DNA of 12,168 nucleotides from Candidatus Saccharimonadia bacterium (GTDB lineage: Bacteria > Patescibacteriota > Saccharimonadia > Saccharimonadales > Saccharimonadaceae): NCBI GenBank assembly GCA_023257055.1, contig JALRDG010000098.1, positions 1 to 12,168 of the forward strand, read 5' to 3'. Every line of letters starts with the position of its first letter. Within the stretch, counting starts at the first letter, position 1. Position numbers and translations under genes: made by a program. The notes beneath the pieces were generated by a model. It was not told where the DNA came from. It did no database searches and saw nothing but the letters and a program-made list of their open reading frames with translations. Positions 10,924 through 12,168 of the stretch are shown piece after piece.

Positions 10924-12168
10924 ATGGCGTCACTTTCATCGCAGAGTTACAAGGGAACGCGGGATTATTACCCGGAAGATAAACGTATCCAAAACTATAT
11001 TTTTCACACCTGGGCAAAGGTGGCGGAGCAATTTGGCTACGAAGAGTATGGTGCGCCACTACTTGAGCCACTTGAGTTGTATACGGCCAAAAGCGGACAG
11101 GAACTGGCCGGTGAACAGACGTATGTCTTTAAGGACCGTGGTGATCGTATCGTTACGATCCGCCCGGAGATGACGCCGAGTATTTCACGCATGGTCGCTG
11201 CTCGTCGCCAGGAGCTTCCGATGCCAGCGCGTCTCTACTCGATCGCGAATTTCATGCGTTACGAACGACCACAGCGGGGCCGAGAGCGCGAGTTCTGGCA
11301 GATGAACGTTGACTTATTCGGCGTAGAGTCTTTGCGAGCTGAAGCTGAAATTATCACAATGGCCAGCCGTAGCTTGCTTGCGTTTGGTGCATCCGAGGAC
11401 ATGTTTACGATTCGCGTGAATAACCGTTCGTTGATCGATTTCATTATGACAAACTATCTGAAGTTGGACGTCGTGCAATCGCAATTGATGACTAAACTGT
11501 TCGATCGTAAGGATAAAATCTCTGCCGAAGAGTTCCGTGATCAAGCGACGGAGATATTTGGTGAAGAGCACGCGAATGACGGTCTCGTGAAATTATCTGC
11601 GTTATTATCTGCGCGTACAATGAAAGAGTTACCTGAGATCGTTCGTGAAAGTCCTGCCCTTGAGGATATTCAGGAAGTATTTACGTACCTAGAACAGGCT
11701 GGTGTTCATAATGCGCGGTTCGATAGCACGCTCATGCGCGGTCTCGATTACTATACTGGCACCGTTTTTGAAGTATTTGATACGCACCCCGATAATCGTC
11801 GGGCATTGTTCGGTGGTGGTCGCTACGACGGACTTGTCGGATTATTTGGCGTCGATCCGGTACCGACGATCGGTATGGGCCTCGGCGCCACGACTGTCCA
11901 GCAGTTCTTGGAAGTGCATGATCTCTTGCCGAAACTACCGTCAACAACGGAACTCTACATGATCGTGCTTGGTGATGTTCAAACGAAGGCGACACAGTTG
12001 GCTGACCAGCTGCGCGAAGAGGGTGTGAACGTCGAAGTCGACATCACTTCTCGCAAGCTTGATAAGCAGATCAAAACCGCCGTTAAGAAAGCCATTCCAC
12101 ACATTGTGTTCATCGGCGAAGAAGAAATTGCTTCTGGCGTCTATCCGCTGAAAGATACTCTGACTTCG
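10924..12168 (+). CDS. hisS: Histidyl-tRNA synthetase, 3' end outside the window
   Basis: The frame is open for 415 codons to the window end. Class II HisRS uses ATP to charge tRNA-His. The N-terminus reads KGTRDYYPED at 10-19. The segment TIRPEMTPSISRMVA (78-92) and motif 2 at 110-125 (F110, R112, E114, RPQRGR) are typical. The histidine-specific loop is RGLDYYTGTVFEVF at 272-285, with R272 as the catalytic arginine, and GGGRYDGL lies at 297-304. Motif 3 reads IGMGLGATTV at 316-325 and lacks the Glu-Arg usually found there. The anticodon-binding domain starts near residue 342 (ELYMIVLGD). Families end at about 420-430 residues, so only a few residues should be missing. ATG at 10924 matches the family start. 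No ribosome binding site is visible. Confidence 0.96.
   Translation, partial: MASLSSQSYKGTRDYYPEDKRIQNYIFHTWAKVAEQFGYEEYGAPLLEPLELYTAKSGQELAGEQTYVFKDRGDRIVTIRPEMTPSISRMVAARRQELPMPARLYSIANFMRYERPQRGREREFWQMNVDLFGVESLRAEAEIITMASRSLLAFGASEDMFTIRVNNRSLIDFIMTNYLKLDVVQSQLMTKLFDRKDKISAEEFRDQATEIFGEEHANDGLVKLSALLSARTMKELPEIVRESPALEDIQEVFTYLEQAGVHNARFDSTLMRGLDYYTGTVFEVFDTHPDNRRALFGGGRYDGLVGLFGVDPVPTIGMGLGATTVQQFLEVHDLLPKLPSTTELYMIVLGDVQTKATQLADQLREEGVNVEVDITSRKLDKQIKTAVKKAIPHIVFIGEEEIASGVYPLKDTLTS

Noticed and set aside
1..12168. UGA recoded as glycine, as in Gracilibacteria and Absconditabacteria
   Set aside because: TGA ends rsmD and the 68-aa gene at the expected family or unit length, and no long frame needs internal TGA.

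Overview
The window looks like a piece of chromosome from a small-genome bacterium of the Candidate Phyla Radiation, most likely Candidatus Saccharibacteria (TM7). This is an inference from gene style, not proof. It rests on the standard genetic code (TGA is used as a stop), compact spacing, a type IV prepilin beside recG, an HAD enzyme resembling eukaryotic phosphomannomutase, and unusual TyrRS and HisRS active-site motifs. Almost all genes are housekeeping genes of translation, RNA modification and DNA repair. Mixed in are several short or orphan genes without recognised families.

Layout. Positions 1-99 (-): start of a basic protein, cut by the window edge, divergent from tyrS. The two share a promoter region built on an 11-bp inverted repeat. 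Positions 210-5658 (+): tyrS, an HAD-IIB phosphatase/phosphomannomutase-like gene, a type IV prepilin-like gene, recG, and a zinc-phospholipase-C/S1-nuclease-fold gene. rsmD follows at 5668-6213 and ends at a clear terminator. Positions 6300-6902: two very small autonomous transcription units. One encodes 41 aa. The other encodes 68 aa behind a perfect sigma70 promoter (TTGACA-N17-TATAAT), is 66% GC, and ends in a long terminator. Positions 6939-7214 (+): a 91-aa single-pass membrane protein. Positions 7226-9392: a near-symmetrical segment in which two tRNA-Leu genes, UAG on (-) and CAG on (+), point outward around a FAD-linked oxidase gene. Positions 9417-10292 (-): an acidic orphan protein, divergent from a SpoU/TrmH-family RNA methylase. 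From 10924 (+): hisS, running off the window.

Most interesting structure. (1) Each tRNA-Leu gene is preceded, with its 5' end exactly 59 nt upstream, by an imperfect copy of its own 5' half (13 nt of acceptor and D arm, a 15-17 nt replacement of the D loop, then the next 10 nt). Each copy matches its own tRNA and not the other one, and the (+) copy also has an upstream antisense arm that pairs with it over 20 bp. (2) The two tRNA units end in an identical 40-bp sequence carrying the terminator, in inverted orientation. (3) Several genes (prepilin, recG, the 91-aa gene, the orphan (-) gene, the methylase, probably glcD and perhaps hisS) have a -10 box only 6-7 nt before the start codon. This predicts leaderless mRNAs and corrects some start codons. 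A second class (tyrS, HAD, the 41-aa and 68-aa genes) has a leader with a Shine-Dalgarno site. (4) The 68-aa gene is predicted to be very strongly expressed and has no family I recognise.

As a system, the genes serve translation (TyrRS, HisRS, two tRNA-Leu, RsmD, SpoU methylase), DNA repair (RecG), the surface (prepilin, 91-aa membrane protein) and redox metabolism (FAD oxidase). No CRISPR array, insertion sequence or prophage is visible.
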